64,000 nt of DNA from Micromonospora sp. NBC_01796. Lineage in GTDB: Bacteria; Actinomycetota; Actinomycetes; Mycobacteriales; Micromonosporaceae. The notes under the pieces were generated by a model that was not told the origin of the DNA, searched no databases, and saw nothing but the letters and a program-made list of their open reading frames with translations. The stretch covers positions 3,410,001 through 3,474,000 of the forward strand of contig NZ_CP109078.1 of assembly GCF_035917455.1 (NCBI RefSeq), written 5' to 3'. A program made the position numbers and the translations under genes. This document shows, piece by piece, positions 32,394 to 41,642 of the stretch (position 1 is its first letter; the number at the start of each line of letters is the position of its first letter).

Positions 32394-33176
32394 GTGCGAG
32401 AGAGCGGGCGGGGGACCGGAACGGTACGGCGATCGGCGCTGCGGCTGCGACCGGTGTACCCGGCCGGCTGGTGGTTCGACGCCCTGCTCCTGATCGGCCT
32501 GGCCGGCATCACCCTCGCCCTCGCCAACGGCCACCTCTACGGCCTCGACCAGTCCGTACGCGAGTGGAGCGACACCCACCGCCCCGACGTCGCGTACTGG
32601 ATCGCCCGGGTGTTCAACTACCTCGGCCAGGGCGGCTGGCTGCTCACCCCGCTCGCCGCGATCCTCGGCATCGCCACCGGCCTGCGCTCCCGCTCGATCC
32701 GCCCCCTGCTGGTGGTCGCCGCCGCGTTCGTCGCCACGTACGTCACCATCGGGCCGTTCAAGATCTGGACCGACCGGGCCGCCCCCAGCTCAAAACTGCC
32801 GCCCGAAGAGTCCGTCAAGATCTTCAACAACCATCTGCCGGTGGGCGAATACAGCATGTCCTACCCGTCCGGGCACGTCGCCAACGCCATCATCTGGTAC
32901 GGCGTGATCTCCCTGCTCCTGGTCGCCCTGCTGCGTACGCTGGGCCGACCGCACCCGCCCGCGGGCCTGGCGCTGGCGATCCGGATCGCGCCCCCGGCGA
33001 TCGTCTTCTGCACCACCACCTACCTGAGCTTCCACTGGATCACCGACAGCGTCGCCGGACTCCTGCTCGGCCTCTTCGTCGACCGGATCCTCACCCGGGT
33101 GCCCTGGGACGACATCCCACTGCCGAGGCTGCCCGGCCACGTCGACCGACCCGGAGTGTTCACCTCCACCTCCTAG
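32394..33176 (+). CDS. PAP2-superfamily membrane phosphatase
   Basis: A 260-residue integral membrane phosphatase with five to six transmembrane helices. The three PAP2 motifs are visible: KIWTDRAAP, SYPSGH and SFHWITDSVAG. The active site faces outward and acts on lipid or isoprenoid phosphates such as phosphatidic acid or undecaprenyl diphosphate. GTG 32394 follows TAGCGT at 6 nt. The next gene, a permease, starts 10 bp downstream but has its own -10 box. Confidence 0.88.
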   Translation: MRESGRGTGTVRRSALRLRPVYPAGWWFDALLLIGLAGITLALANGHLYGLDQSVREWSDTHRPDVAYWIARVFNYLGQGGWLLTPLAAILGIATGLRSRSIRPLLVVAAAFVATYVTIGPFKIWTDRAAPSSKLPPEESVKIFNNHLPVGEYSMSYPSGHVANAIIWYGVISLLLVALLRTLGRPHPPAGLALAIRIAPPAIVFCTTTYLSFHWITDSVAGLLLGLFVDRILTRVPWDDIPLPRLPGHVDRPGVFTSTS

Positions 33177-33186
33177 GCTCCCGTCC

Positions 33187-34452
33187 GTGGAACAACAGGG
33201 GGCAGCGTCGGCGCGGCTCGACCGGCGGCTCGGCGTACCCGACGCGGTGGTCATCGGACTCGGGTCGATGCTCGGGGCAGGCGTTTTCGTGGTCTTCGCC
33301 CCGGCGACCGCCGCCGCCGGGAGCGGGACCGGCCTGCTGATCGCACTGGCAATCGCCGGATTTGTCGCCTACTGCAACGCGACCAGCTCCGCCCGGCTCG
33401 CCGCCCGCTACCCCGAATCCGGCGGCACCTACGTCTACGGCAGGGAACGGCTCGGCGACCTCGCCGGCTTCCTCGCCGGCTGGGCCTTCGTCGCCGGCAA
33501 GACCGCGAGCTGCGCCGCGATGGCACTCACCATCGGGGTCTACCTCTGGCCAGGGCAGGCCAGACCGGTCGCGGTGGTGGCCGTACTCGCCGTCACCGTG
33601 GTCAACCTCGGCGGGATCGCCAAGACCGCCCGCGCCACCCGGTGGCTGGTCGCCGCCACCCTCACCGTGCTCGTCGCGGTCACGGCCGTCGGCCTCACCA
33701 CCGGGTCCGCCGACGCGTCCCGGCTCGCCGACACCGCCGGCACCACCGGGTACGGCGTACTCGGCGCCGCCGGGCTGCTCTTCTTCGCCTTCGCCGGGTA
33801 CGCCCGGATCGCCACCCTCGGCGAGGAGGTACGCGACCCGGAGCGGACCATCCCCCGCGCGGTACCGCTCGCACTCGGGCTGGTCCTGCTGGTCTACCTG
33901 GCCCTCGCCGGGGTGACCCTGTCCGTGCTCGGTGCCGACCGGCTCGCCGCCTCGTCGGCACCGCTGGCCGACGTGGTGACCGCCGCCGGCCTACCCGCCC
34001 TCGCCTGGCTGGTACGCGTCGGCGCGGCGGTCGCCGTCACCGGCGTACTGCTGGCGCTGGTCGCCGGGGTCGGCCGGACCATGCTGGCGATGGCCCGACG
34101 CCGTGACCTGCCCGGTGCGCTCGCCGCCGTACACCCCCGTCGACGGGTCCCGCACCGGGCCGAACTGCTGGTGGCGGGCGTGGTGATCATCCTGGTCAGC
34201 CTCGGCGACCTCCGTACGGCGATCGGCTTCTCGAGCTGCACCGTGCTGGTCTACTACGCGATCACGAACGCCGCCGCCCTCACCCTCGGGCGCGACGACG
34301 GCCGGCGGCTTCCCGTACAACCGCTGGCCGTGTTGGGGCTGGTCGGCTGCCTGGTCCTGGCCGCCACCCTCCCGCTCGGCAGCGTCCTCGCCGGCCTGGC
34401 CGTCCTGGGTGTGGGCGCCCTGACCCACACCCTCATCGCCCGAGGTCGTTAG
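33187..34452 (+). CDS. APC-family amino-acid permease
   Basis: A 421-residue secondary transporter with about twelve transmembrane helices. The APC signature begins in helix 1 (VVIGLGSMLGAGVFVVFAP), followed by ARYPESGGTYVYGRERLG and the conserved loop LGEEVRDPERTIPRAV. It probably imports amino acids or amines with protons. GTG 33187 has TAGGCT (33174-33179) 7 nt upstream. Its stop overlaps the convergent nagA stop by 4 nt. Confidence 0.88.
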   Translation: MEQQGAASARLDRRLGVPDAVVIGLGSMLGAGVFVVFAPATAAAGSGTGLLIALAIAGFVAYCNATSSARLAARYPESGGTYVYGRERLGDLAGFLAGWAFVAGKTASCAAMALTIGVYLWPGQARPVAVVAVLAVTVVNLGGIAKTARATRWLVAATLTVLVAVTAVGLTTGSADASRLADTAGTTGYGVLGAAGLLFFAFAGYARIATLGEEVRDPERTIPRAVPLALGLVLLVYLALAGVTLSVLGADRLAASSAPLADVVTAAGLPALAWLVRVGAAVAVTGVLLALVAGVGRTMLAMARRRDLPGALAAVHPRRRVPHRAELLVAGVVIILVSLGDLRTAIGFSSCTVLVYYAITNAAALTLGRDDGRRLPVQPLAVLGLVGCLVLAATLPLGSVLAGLAVLGVGALTHTLIARGR

Positions 34453-35558
34453 CGGAGCCAGGTACCGGCGCGCATGACGCGGACGACCTGGAGGTCCTCG
34501 TCGAGTTCGACCAGGTCGGCGCGGTGACCGGGCAGCAGGGCACCGAAGTTGTCGCCCTGGCCGATCGCGCGGGCGGGGGTGGTGGAGGCCATCCGGCAGG
34601 CGTCGGGCAGGGCGATTCCGGCGTCGACCGCGCGGCGCAGGGCGGCGTCCATGGTGAGGGTGCTGCCGGCGATGGCACCGTCCCGGGCCAGCCGGGCCGC
34701 CCGGTCGGCGACCACGACCGTCTGGCCGCCCAGCTCGTACTCGCCGTCGGGCATGCCGGCGGCGGCCATCGCGTCGGTGATCAGGGCGGACCGGTCCGCG
34801 CCGCCGACCGAGGCGGCGAAGTTCAGCGTGCCGTCGTGCAGGTGGATGCCGTCGGCGACCAGTTCGCAGACCACGCTCGCCGCGCCGAGCAGCGCGAAGA
34901 CCGGGCCGGGTTCGCGGTGGTGCGGGGCGCGCATGCCGTTGAACAGGTGGGTGGCGACGGTCGCCCCCGCGTTCACCGCGGCCATGGTCTGCTCGTACGT
35001 GGCGTCGGTGTGCCCGACCGCGGCGACCACACCCCGGTTGACCAGCAGCCGGATCGCGTCCAGCGCGCCCGGACGCTCCGGGGCGATGGTGACCATGCGG
35101 ATCGCGCCCTCGCCCGCGTCGAGCAGTTCGCCGAGTTCGTCGAGCGACGGGTCGCGCAGGAACTCCGGGTTCTGCGCCCCGCACCGGGCCTGCGACAGGT
35201 ACGGGCCCTCGAAGTGGATCCCGGCCAGCACCCCCTCCTTGACCAGCGGCGTGAACGCGGAGGTTGCCTGGTGCATCAGCTCGGTCGGTGAGCTCACCAG
35301 GCTGGCCAGCAGGGTGGTGGTGCCGTGGGAGAGGTGGAAGTCCGCCGCCCCGCGGGCCGCTTCGGCGTCCCCGGTGGTGAAGGTGTGCCCGCCGCCGCCG
35401 TGGGTGTGGATGTCGACGAAGCCCGGAACGATCCAGTTCCCGTCCCGGATCGACGGATACTCGGCAACCGCGGTGATCCGCTCGCCGTCGAACTCCACAC
35501 ACCCCTGCCGGATGACTCCGGTCGGGGTAACCACCTTGCCAGTCACGCGATCCGTCAC
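34449..35558 (-). CDS. nagA: N-acetylglucosamine-6-phosphate deacetylase
   Basis: A 369-residue amidohydrolase that removes acetate from GlcNAc-6-P in the cytosol. Metal and substrate motifs are present in order: DIHTHGGGGHTF, FEGPYLS, VGHTDATYEQ, THLFNGM, DGIHLHDG and LITDAMAAAG with the catalytic Asp. Length is normal. GTG 35558 has AGGAG 6 nt upstream. It is 11 bp downstream of the ROK kinase gene and forms one operon with it and the SIS protein. Confidence 0.93.
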   Translation of the reverse strand: MTDRVTGKVVTPTGVIRQGCVEFDGERITAVAEYPSIRDGNWIVPGFVDIHTHGGGGHTFTTGDAEAARGAADFHLSHGTTTLLASLVSSPTELMHQATSAFTPLVKEGVLAGIHFEGPYLSQARCGAQNPEFLRDPSLDELGELLDAGEGAIRMVTIAPERPGALDAIRLLVNRGVVAAVGHTDATYEQTMAAVNAGATVATHLFNGMRAPHHREPGPVFALLGAASVVCELVADGIHLHDGTLNFAASVGGADRSALITDAMAAAGMPDGEYELGGQTVVVADRAARLARDGAIAGSTLTMDAALRRAVDAGIALPDACRMASTTPARAIGQGDNFGALLPGHRADLVELDEDLQVVRVMRAGTWLR

Positions 35559-35569
35559 GAGGGCTCCTA

Positions 35570-36544
35570 CTACCTGTCGGGGATGGGGGCGGTGCCGATG
35601 GCGTCGAGGGCGAGCAGTGCGGCACCGAGGCAGCCGGCTTCGTCGCCGAGGGCGGCCCGTACCAGCTCGGGTTCCCGGTGGAAGGTCAACCGGGCGCGCA
35701 GGGCGGCGCGCAGCGGGACGAGCAGTTCGTCACCCGCCTCGGCCAGGCCGCCACCGACCACCACCACCGCCGGGTCGTAGAGCGCCTGCGCGATCAGCAG
35801 CCCGTCGGCGAGCGCCTCGACGGTCTCCTGCCAGATCCGGGTGGCGAGCTTCTCCCCGGCCGTCGCCCGGCGTACGACCTCGGCCGCGCTCGCCGGTTCG
35901 CCGGCCAGTTCGGTGTAACGGCGGCCGACGGCGGCGGCCGAGGCGATCGCCTCCAGGCAGCCGACCTGGCCGCAGCCGCAGCGGGGTCCGTCCGGTCGGA
36001 CGACGATGTGCCCGAGTTCGCCGGCCGCGCCGTGGGCGCCGACGTACGCCGTACCGTCGATGGTGAGGGCTGCGGCGATGCCGGTGCCGATGGCGATGAA
36101 GAGGACGTACCGGCCGCCCTGGCCGGCACCGATCCGCGCCTCGGCGATGCCGCCCGCGCGTACGTCGTGGCCGAGCGCCGCCGGCAGCCCGAGGCGTTCG
36201 GTGACCAGGGCCCGCAGGGGTACGTCGCGGAAGCCGACGTTCGCCGACCAGACCGCCACCCCGGCGGCCTCGTCCACCACACCGGGTACCGCGATGCCGA
36301 CCGCGACCGGGTCGAGCCCGTCGGCGCGGGCCCGGTCGGCCAGGCCCTCGGCCACCCCGAGGATGGTCTGCACCACGGCTTCGGGGCCGCGATCGGCGCG
36401 GGTGGGGTGCCGTTCGGTGTGGTGGTTGGTGCCGTCCGGCCGGACCAGGGCGCACTTGATGCCGGTGCCGCCCACGTCGAGCGCGATCACCACGGAGGGT
36501 TGGGCGGAGGGGGTGGGCCGGGCCGCCGGGGCGGCCTCGGTCAC
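35570..36544 (-). CDS. ROK-family sugar kinase (glucokinase or N-acetylhexosamine kinase)
   Basis: A 324-residue ROK kinase. ATP site: IALDVGGTGIKCALV at about 20-34. Zinc-binding motif C-x-C-G-x2-G-C-x-E is seen in CGCGQVGCLEAI, after the metal-ligand segment GELGHI. Catalytic Asp in LGHDVRAGG. Context (nagA, SIS isomerase) favours N-acetylglucosamine or another amino sugar as substrate rather than free glucose. The GTG start overlaps the upstream TGA (GTGA at 36541-36544), so translation is coupled. Confidence 0.88.
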   Translation of the reverse strand: MTEAAPAARPTPSAQPSVVIALDVGGTGIKCALVRPDGTNHHTERHPTRADRGPEAVVQTILGVAEGLADRARADGLDPVAVGIAVPGVVDEAAGVAVWSANVGFRDVPLRALVTERLGLPAALGHDVRAGGIAEARIGAGQGGRYVLFIAIGTGIAAALTIDGTAYVGAHGAAGELGHIVVRPDGPRCGCGQVGCLEAIASAAAVGRRYTELAGEPASAAEVVRRATAGEKLATRIWQETVEALADGLLIAQALYDPAVVVVGGGLAEAGDELLVPLRAALRARLTFHREPELVRAALGDEAGCLGAALLALDAIGTAPIPDR

Positions 36545-37470
36545 GTCAGCACCACGGAGCGGGTGAGGTTGCGCGGGGTGTCGGGGTCCAGGCCACGGCT
36601 GACGGCGAGGGCCACCGCGAACCGCTGGGCCAGGATCAGGTCGGCCATCGGGTCGAGCGGCGTACGCCCGGCGGCCCAGTCACCGAGCACGGTGTGGGTG
36701 CCGTTGGTGCGACTGTGGACGAAGGCGGCCCCGGTGCCGGCGATCTCCTCGGCCAGCCCCTCCGGGATGTCACCGAACGCCCACACCATCCGCCCCGGGC
36801 CGGCGATCGAGATCGGGCCGTGCCGGTAGTCCATCGCCGGGTACGCCTCGGACCAGAAGGTGGCCGCCTCCCGGCACTTCAGGGCGGCTTCCTGGGCGAG
36901 CCCGATGGTCCACCCCCGACCGAGGAAGGTCGCCTGTTCGATCTGGGCCGGGTCGACCGGCAGCGGTGCGCGTACGGCCACCTCGGCGTCGTGGGCCAGG
37001 GCGGTGAGGTTCTCGCCGAGATGTGCCCGGAGCAGCGCGAGTGCGCTGGTGGCGAAGCGGGTCTGCACCACTGACCGCTCGTCGGCGAAGGGGAGTCGTA
37101 CGTCCGCGCTGGCGAGGTCGACGGCGGGTGAGTCGGGGTCGCCGACGATGACCGTGGCGGGGGTCCGGCCGTGTACGGCGACGAGCAGGTCGAGGACCTC
37201 GGTGGTGGTGCCGGAGCGGGTGATCGCGATGATCCGGTCGTAGTGGCGTCCGGCGGGGAACTCCGATGCCTGGAACGCGTCGGTCTCGCCCTGGCCGGCG
37301 CGTTCGCGCAGGGCGGCGTACGCCATGGCGATGAACCAGGAGGTGCCGCAGCCGACGACGGCGACCCGCTCACCCCGTCGGGGAAGTGCGTCGGCCGACG
37401 GGCCGGCGAGTGCGGCGGCCTGTAACCAGCAGTCGGGCTGGCTGTTGATCTCCGCGTCGACGTACGCCAT
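36541..37470 (-). CDS. SIS-domain sugar-phosphate isomerase/deaminase (GlmS/AgaS-like)
   Basis: A 309-residue protein with two SIS domains (about 35-170 and 190-300). Phosphosugar-binding motifs are VAVVGCGTSWF and AITRSGTTTEV in the first domain and GRGWTIGLAQEAALKCREAA in the second. It lacks the glutaminase domain of GlmS, so it probably deaminates or isomerises the amino-sugar phosphate made by NagA. ATG 37470 has GAGGAG 5 nt upstream. It is the first gene of the nag-like operon and is divergent from the DeoR-family gene. Confidence 0.87.
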   Translation of the reverse strand: MAYVDAEINSQPDCWLQAAALAGPSADALPRRGERVAVVGCGTSWFIAMAYAALRERAGQGETDAFQASEFPAGRHYDRIIAITRSGTTTEVLDLLVAVHGRTPATVIVGDPDSPAVDLASADVRLPFADERSVVQTRFATSALALLRAHLGENLTALAHDAEVAVRAPLPVDPAQIEQATFLGRGWTIGLAQEAALKCREAATFWSEAYPAMDYRHGPISIAGPGRMVWAFGDIPEGLAEEIAGTGAAFVHSRTNGTHTVLGDWAAGRTPLDPMADLILAQRFAVALAVSRGLDPDTPRNLTRSVVLT

Positions 37471-37523
37471 CAGGGCTCCTCGCTGGCGAGAAATGCTGCG
37501 CGATACCGTTCGTTCCGCACGTC

Positions 37524-37616
37524 TTTCGCGCGTTATTCTGCTCGAAACATGTTCGACCTGGCAACTGTGCGCAGGTTCGCGCAAGCGCTCTCTTTGCGCC
37601 ACCGTAGTTTCGCGCA
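37524..37616. promoter_or_regulatory. Cluster of TTYGCGC repeats in the nag-operon/DeoR divergent region
   Basis: Four similar 7-9-mers lie in the 191-bp gap: TTTCGCGCG (37524), TTCGCGCAA (37576), TTTGCGC (37593) and TTTCGCGCA (37608). The last three are 15-17 bp apart, and a CGAAA lies at 37543-37547. DeoR-family proteins often bind repeated short elements, so this is a candidate operator set. Confidence 0.5.
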
Positions 37617-37661
37617 CTAGTGTGCACGCAATCAATCACCGTACGTGCATGGAGGCTCGCG

Positions 37662-38447
37662 GTGGACCGGTACGCGAGATGGAACGCCCTGCTGGAGCTG
37701 CTGACCGAGAGCGGCCGGGTCAGCGTGGAGGACGCCGCCGCGCGGCTCGACGTCTCGCAGGCGACCATCCGGCGTGACTTCGACCAGTTGGCCCAGCAGC
37801 AGATGATCAACCGGACCCGTGGTGGCGCGGTCGCCAACGGGGTCTCCTACGACCTGCCGCTGCGCTACAAGACGGCCAAGCACTCGGCCGAGAAGCAACG
37901 CATCGGGACCGCCGCCGCCGCGCTGGTCTCACCCGGCATGGTGGTCGGCCTCAACGGCGGGACCACCACCACCGAGGTCGCCCGCGCCCTCGCCGTACGT
38001 CCGGACCTCAACACCAGCGCCGACGGTGCACAGCTCACCGTGGTCACCAACGCCCTGAACATCGCCAACGAGCTGCTGGTCCGGTCCCGGATGAAGGTGG
38101 TGGTGGCCGGCGGCGTCGTCCGACCACAGTCGTTCGAACTGGTCGGCCCGCTCGGCGGGGCGCTCCTGCGCGAGGTCACCCTGGACGTGGCCCTGCTCGG
38201 GGTGGACGCGATCGACGTACAGCTCGGGGCGGCGGCCCACCACGAGGGCGAGGCGTCGATGAACAACCTGATGGTGGCCCGCGCGAAGCGCGTCGTGATC
38301 ATCGCGGACTCGTCCAAACTGGGTGGTCACGCCTTCGCCCGGATCTGCCCGGTGGAACGGGTCGAGACCCTGGTCACCGACTCCGGGGCGGATCCCGCCA
38401 TCGTCGAGGGCTTCCGCCAGGCGGGCGTACACGTCATCACCGCCTGA
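37662..38447 (+). CDS. DeoR/GlpR-family transcriptional regulator
   Basis: A 261-residue repressor. HTH at about 15-55 (VSVEDAAARLDVSQATIRRD), then the DeoRC sugar-phosphate sensor domain from about 75 (RIGTAAAALV, VVGLNGGTTTTEVA, VTNALNIANEL, VADSSK-type segment IIADSSKLGGHAF). The GTG at 37662 is fixed by GGAGG 6 nt upstream, shorter than the frame allows. It probably senses an amino-sugar phosphate and represses the divergent SIS-ROK-nagA operon. Confidence 0.92.
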   Translation: MDRYARWNALLELLTESGRVSVEDAAARLDVSQATIRRDFDQLAQQQMINRTRGGAVANGVSYDLPLRYKTAKHSAEKQRIGTAAAALVSPGMVVGLNGGTTTTEVARALAVRPDLNTSADGAQLTVVTNALNIANELLVRSRMKVVVAGGVVRPQSFELVGPLGGALLREVTLDVALLGVDAIDVQLGAAAHHEGEASMNNLMVARAKRVVIIADSSKLGGHAFARICPVERVETLVTDSGADPAIVEGFRQAGVHVITA

Positions 38448-38540
38448 CCAGTATCGGGCATTTTGGGTGTTCGGGGCTTCTTCCGCTGACATATCGACTA
38501 CGGTGGCGCCAGTCATGACCGCTTGCACGGGAGGTCGGCG

Positions 38541-39569
38541 TTGACGGCCGTACTGGAGATCGAGGGTCTGCGGAAGACCTACCGGAGCAGACGCCGTGGC
38601 ACCCGGCACGCCCTGGACGGATTCGACATGCTGGTCGAGGCGGGGCAGGTGCACGGCTTCCTCGGGCCGAACGGCTCCGGCAAGACGACGACCCTCCGTA
38701 CGCTGCTCGGTCTGATCAAGGCCAACGGCGGCCGGATGGCGCTCCTCGGCCGTGAGGTGCCGGCCGCCCTGCCCGACGTCGCCGGCTCGGTCGGCGCGAT
38801 CGTGGAGAGTCCGCAGTTCTTCCCGAACTTCACCGCACAGGACACCCTCTCCCTGCTGGCCGGTGCCGGCGGGGTCCCGCAGGCACGGGTCGCCGAGGTC
38901 CTCGAACTGGTCGGGCTCCGGGACCGGAGCAAGGACCGGGTCAGGTCCTACTCGCTCGGCATGAAACAGCGGCTCGCGGTCGCCTCGGCCCTGCTGAAGA
39001 ACCCGCGCCTGCTGATCCTCGACGAGCCGGCCAACGGCCTCGACCCCGGCGGCATCCGGGAGATGCGGGCGCTGATGCGCAACCTGGCCGAGTCCGGCAT
39101 GACCGTCGTGCTCTCCAGCCACATCCTCGGCGAGGTCCAGCTCATCTGCGACTCCGTCACCATCATCTCGCGCGGCCGTCGGGTCGCCGCCGGTCCGGTC
39201 TCCGAGGTCCTCGCCCAGCACGCCGGCAGTGGCCTCCGGGTACGCCTGGAAGCCGCCGCCGAACTGCCGCTGGCGGCCGAGGCGCTGACCCAGGCCGGTG
39301 CCAGGGTGAGCACCGAACCGGACCACCTGATGGTCTACGGCGTCGAGCAGCCCGCCTGGGTCAGCCGTACGCTCGCCGGCCACAACCTGTACGTCAGCGA
39401 ACTCGCCCCGGTCACCGCCGACCTGGAGAGCGTCTTCCTGGACCTGACCGCCACCGCGCCGGTGCCCGGTCAGCATCGCCAGGTCGACGAGTCCGCGCTC
39501 GTCGGCGGCACCGGCACCGATCCAGGACCCGCCGGATCCGGCGGTACGCCGGGAGGTTGGGGAGTATGA
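38541..39569 (+). CDS. ABC exporter ATP-binding protein
   Basis: A 342-residue ATPase of the DrrA/CcmA type. Walker A GPNGSGKTT at 42-50, signature SLGMKQRLA, Walker B LLILDEPANGLD and switch VLSSHIL are intact; the C-terminal third is family-typical, with a Gly/Pro tail. I place the start at TTG 38541 because GGGAGGT lies 5-6 nt upstream. It overlaps the permease gene as ATGA, so one ATPase-permease exporter is made. The substrate is unknown. Confidence 0.9.
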   Translation: MTAVLEIEGLRKTYRSRRRGTRHALDGFDMLVEAGQVHGFLGPNGSGKTTTLRTLLGLIKANGGRMALLGREVPAALPDVAGSVGAIVESPQFFPNFTAQDTLSLLAGAGGVPQARVAEVLELVGLRDRSKDRVRSYSLGMKQRLAVASALLKNPRLLILDEPANGLDPGGIREMRALMRNLAESGMTVVLSSHILGEVQLICDSVTIISRGRRVAAGPVSEVLAQHAGSGLRVRLEAAAELPLAAEALTQAGARVSTEPDHLMVYGVEQPAWVSRTLAGHNLYVSELAPVTADLESVFLDLTATAPVPGQHRQVDESALVGGTGTDPGPAGSGGTPGGWGV

Positions 39570-40576
39570 GCCTCTACACGACCGAACTGCGCCGGATCTT
39601 CAAACGCCGGGTCACCCGGTTGATGCTGGCCCTGCTGGTCCTCGGGCTGGCCGGGATCGCGATCGCCTTCACCGTGAACAGCCACAAGGTCGGCCCGGCG
39701 CAGGTCGCCGCCGCCGAGGTCCGGGCCGAGGCGGCGTACCAGGAACAGATGCGGTACCACGCGGAATCCGTACGCGCCTGCGAGGCGGCCCAGGCGGCCG
39801 GTGCGGGGACCGACCAGTTCCCGCCCGACTGCGGCCGGGACTGGGCGCCGACCAGGGACAACTTCCAGGCGCAGTGGTTCATGCCGTACCAGTTCGAGTT
39901 CCGGGAGGAGTTCGGCGCCTTCATCGCGATCTTCGCCGGCATCCTGGCGCTGTTCGCGTTTGTCGTCGGCGCCTCGTACATCGGGGCGGAGTGGCACACC
40001 GGCGGGATGACCAACCTGCTGCTGTGGCGGCCGAAGCGGCTGACCGTCCTGTTCACCAAGCTGGCCGCCCTGCTCAGTACGCTCCTCGGCCTCAGCCTGG
40101 TGCTCGGTGCGCTGTGGACGGCCGCGTTCTGGCTGATCGGCCGGTTCGACGGGATCACCGGGAAGATGACGCAGGGGGTCTGGGAGTCGTTCGCGCTCTC
40201 CGGTCTCCGCGCGGTCGGCCTGGTGCTAGCGGTCGGCGCGATCGCCTTCGGCCTGGCCTCCCTGGGCCGGCACACCGCGATGGCGCTCGGCGTCGCCGTG
40301 GGCGTCACCGTGGTCAGCGAGATCGGCGTACGGACCATCATGGGCCTGATCGGCACCCCGTTCGGTGACCGGTACGTCCTGTCCACCTATGCGCTGGCCT
40401 GGTTCGAGAAGAGGTGGACCCTCTTCGACTACGACGCGTGCAACTTCCGGGGAGGCGAGTGCGTACCGGGTGAACTCGTCGTCACCTGGCAGGACTCGGG
40501 CCTGGTCTTCGGCATCGGCACGGTGGTGGTCCTCGCCGCCGCGATCTGGTCCATGCGCCGCCGCGACGTCACCTGA
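39566..40576 (+). CDS. ABC exporter permease (ABC-2 type)
   Basis: A 336-residue integral membrane protein with six predicted helices, the first at about 15-35 and a large extracytoplasmic loop (about 38-110) with Cys residues, then FIAIFAGILALFAFVVGASY onward. It is the membrane partner of the ATPase at 38541 through the ATGA overlap at 39566-39569, and GGGAGG lies upstream. Confidence 0.88.
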   Translation: MSLYTTELRRIFKRRVTRLMLALLVLGLAGIAIAFTVNSHKVGPAQVAAAEVRAEAAYQEQMRYHAESVRACEAAQAAGAGTDQFPPDCGRDWAPTRDNFQAQWFMPYQFEFREEFGAFIAIFAGILALFAFVVGASYIGAEWHTGGMTNLLLWRPKRLTVLFTKLAALLSTLLGLSLVLGALWTAAFWLIGRFDGITGKMTQGVWESFALSGLRAVGLVLAVGAIAFGLASLGRHTAMALGVAVGVTVVSEIGVRTIMGLIGTPFGDRYVLSTYALAWFEKRWTLFDYDACNFRGGECVPGELVVTWQDSGLVFGIGTVVVLAAAIWSMRRRDVT

Positions 40577-40692
40577 TCCGGACCGTTCGTCGACGAAGCT
40601 CGCGGTTCGGGGATCTGGGAGTTCGGGCCGGGCGCGATTAGGCTGGTGGGGCCGTGCGACGGGTGCGGCTGCCGAGGTCTGCGAGGAGCGCC

Positions 40693-41109
40693 ATGAAGCC
40701 GGGTGCTGACGCTCCAGCCACCGACGACGACAATCCCGCGGCGCAGACTCCGGCGTCGACCACCGCGCCGGTCGTACCCGGACAGCGGATCGCTCCGGAG
40801 CACCGAACCGATCCGGAATCGCCCGATCACGAGCCCGATGACGCCGAAGCGGCCGAGCAGCCGGCAGCCGCGAAGACCGTCGGGCTGACCGAGCGGGAGC
40901 AGGAGATCCTCGTCTTCGAGCGGCGGTGGTGGAAGCACGCCGGAGCCAAGGAGCAGGCGATCCGGGACTCCTTCGACCTGTCCGCGACCCGTTACTACCA
41001 ACTGCTCAACGCCCTGCTGGACAACCCGGCCGCGCTCGCCGCCGAGCCGGTGCTGGTGGCCCGACTGCGCCGGCTGCGCGCCGCCCGCTCCCGTACCCGC
41101 CGCCGCTGA
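40693..41109 (+). CDS. DUF3263 protein
   Basis: A 138-residue protein. The N-terminal 65 residues are acidic and Pro/Ala-rich, probably disordered. The C-terminal DUF3263 domain (LTEREQEILVFERRWWKHAG, then YYQLLNALLDNPAAL) has the look of an HTH and is widespread in actinobacteria with unknown function. ATG 40693 has GAGGAG 5 nt upstream. A TAGGCT hexamer near 40640 is a possible -10. Confidence 0.85.
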   Translation: MKPGADAPATDDDNPAAQTPASTTAPVVPGQRIAPEHRTDPESPDHEPDDAEAAEQPAAAKTVGLTEREQEILVFERRWWKHAGAKEQAIRDSFDLSATRYYQLLNALLDNPAALAAEPVLVARLRRLRAARSRTRRR

Positions 41110-41145
41110 CAGCCGATCACGCTGGCGGCAGGACGGGAACGGGTG

Positions 41146-41361
41146 TTACTTCTCGTACGTCCGAAGGCCGTTGCCGAGCGCGATGAACGTGGGCGCCCAC
41201 TCGCCGACGAAGATGCCCCAGCGGTCCGCGCGGTCGATCTCCGCACCCTTTTCGAACTGCTTGGACATCAACCAGCAGCCGAATGACAGGGCGATGCTGG
41301 CAAAGCCCGCCGCGTAGCAGTGGTCCGACTTCAGCCCCATGTCGTGCAGCTTCTGCAACAT
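41146..41361 (-). CDS. Small membrane-associated hypothetical protein
   Basis: A 71-residue protein with a weak hydrophobic segment (YAAGFASIALSFGCWLMS) and Trp-rich C-terminal half (WGIFVGEWAPTFIALG). No known function; similar short proteins occur widely in actinomycetes. ATG 41361 has GGGGGG upstream. Confidence 0.65.
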   Translation of the reverse strand: MLQKLHDMGLKSDHCYAAGFASIALSFGCWLMSKQFEKGAEIDRADRWGIFVGEWAPTFIALGNGLRTYEK

Positions 41362-41419
41362 CTGGCCCCCCAATCGCGCGGTGTCGTCACCCGGGCGTGG
41401 GCGGGCACACCGTTCACGC

Positions 41420-41449
41420 TTGACGTTACCGTCGGTGATGGCGAAGGAT
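41420..41449 (+). promoter_or_regulatory. Candidate sigma-70-type promoter
   Basis: TTGACG (41420-41425) and AAGGAT (41444-41449) are separated by 18 bp, upstream of the PP2C-like gene. This is one of the few places in the window with a convincing -35 hexamer. Confidence 0.4.
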
Positions 41450-41642
41450 CCTCGTGTTCGCGATAACCGTCCGCCCGGCACGTACTTTCACCGGCTGCGC
41501 GGGTATTCCGCGCGTGGGAAGGGACTCATTCCCTGAGAGTGTCGGGTCCGTTCGGGTAGACATGGATCAAGGCGAAACTTCCTCGACAACCCTTCGATCG
41601 AGCGCAGCCCCGCTGCCTCGCGGCAGAGCCGGAGACCTCAGG

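Noticed and set aside
37501-37661. DasR-type operator for the amino-sugar operon
   Set aside because: No ACTGGTCTAGACCAGT-like site was found by eye; only the TTYGCGC elements are present.
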